Source: a bacterium (lineage in GTDB: Bacteria; Patescibacteriota; Minisyncoccia; Phycocordibacterales; 2-02-FULL-43-11). From it: a stretch of DNA of 11,981 nucleotides. The stretch is taken from NCBI GenBank assembly GCA_021814895.1, contig JAKAHN010000006.1:1-11981 (forward strand), in the 5' to 3' direction. The notes under the pieces were generated by a model. It saw only the letters and a list, made by a program, of their open reading frames with translations, did no database searches and was not told where the DNA came from. The first letter of the stretch is position 1; each line of letters begins with the position of its first letter. Below, in pieces: positions 11,703-11,981 of the stretch. A program made the translations under genes and the position numbers.

Positions 11703-11981
11703 TTAAGTCTGCATATCCGCTGGATTGCCTGGAATACCTGGAACTGCTGTTCCGCCTCCAACACCAATACCGAGAACACCGGCCAAGAAGTAGACCAAAC
11801 CCCAAACCGCTACCATTACGAACAAACCGATAATACCGTAAATCATAAGACTGCGACCAGCGGCTCGTTTTTCTTCGTCGGCTCCGGCCATAACATATTT
11901 AACTATGCCCCAGAAAAATACTAGGATGGCTACACCGATGAGTATAATCGCTAACTGACCAACCCAACCTCCAATCGTCCC
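11703..11981 (-). CDS. Pilin-like membrane protein (TrbC/VirB2-type), 5' end outside the window
   Basis: The reading frame is open to the window edge: 92 residues are visible and the N-terminus is missing. An internal ATG at 11891 would cut off the first helix, so it is not the real start. The first helix is LAIILIGVAILVFFWGIVKY, then the loop MAGADEEKRAAGRS, the second helix LMIYGIIGLFVMVAVWGLVY, and a Gly/Pro-rich tail (GVGGGTAVPGIPGNPADMQT). The shared pattern (F/I)WG(I/V)V-Y...D-E(E)-R..G...MI-G-IGL--M marks it as a paralogue of the 80-aa protein at 11013-11255. Probable subunit of a T4SS-like or pilus-like structure. A terminator follows it. Confidence 0.85.
   Translation of the reverse strand, partial: GTIGGWVGQLAIILIGVAILVFFWGIVKYVMAGADEEKRAAGRSLMIYGIIGLFVMVAVWGLVYFLAGVLGIGVGGGTAVPGIPGNPADMQT

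Noticed and set aside
11526..11924. 132-codon plus-strand frame
   Set aside because: Antisense to the pilin-like gene and across its terminator; low-complexity composition.

Overview
The window looks like a chromosomal segment of a Candidate Phyla Radiation (Patescibacteria) bacterium, most likely of the Parcubacteria/Paceibacteria type. The grounds are a short IF-2 that starts almost at its G domain, a DUF4446 membrane protein, small two-helix pilin-like proteins of the kind abundant in these genomes, tRNAs without an encoded CCA, and AT-rich spacers full of short palindromes. This placement is inferred from gene content, not from a phylogeny.

Layout. (1) 1-1265: a cysteine desulfurase on the minus strand with a perfect palindrome inside the gene. 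(2) 1266-4034: a divergent plus-strand housekeeping block, DUF4446 protein, infB and rbfA, preceded by a spacer with three GTCNGAC-centred palindromes. (3) 4040-4438: tRNA-Cys(GCA) with a structured 3' 'tail', then tRNA-Leu(TAA). (4) 4515-7814: two accessory genes of opposite base composition, a very AT-rich 675-aa GT-A-type glycosyltransferase-like protein and a GC-richer secreted protein with its own promoter and terminator. (5) 7944-8464: tRNA-Lys(CTT) inside a 14-bp inverted repeat, tRNA-Leu(TAG), and two consecutive 3' tails. (6) 8545-10904: a well-delimited transcription unit (promoter, 5' stem-loop, SPFH/band-7 protein, overlapping multi-pass membrane protein, strong terminator). (7) 10905-11981: palindromes, then three minus-strand small genes, two of them paralogous pilin-like membrane proteins and one a coiled-coil protein; the last gene runs off the window.

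The most unusual signal is in the tRNA tails. Behind tRNA-Cys and behind tRNA-Leu(TAG) the same non-coding core recurs, about 39 bases up to a T-run, a variable loop, then about 30 bases. Each copy ends in a second copy of the T-arm and 3' acceptor strand of its own neighbouring tRNA. Just upstream of the core is a segment complementary to that tRNA end, and the segment differs between the two copies along with the tRNA. A third tail with an unrelated core has the same plan: an 18-nt inverted tRNA end split by a hairpin, then a direct copy. This may be a miniature tRNA-targeting element or a structured RNA coupled to tRNA maturation; the sequence alone does not decide.

Functionally the window joins translation (IF-2, RbfA, four tRNAs), sulfur transfer, and envelope functions. 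The SPFH and membrane protein pair are translationally coupled and probably act together at the membrane. The small pilin-like proteins may belong to a surface filament or secretion system encoded further along the minus strand.
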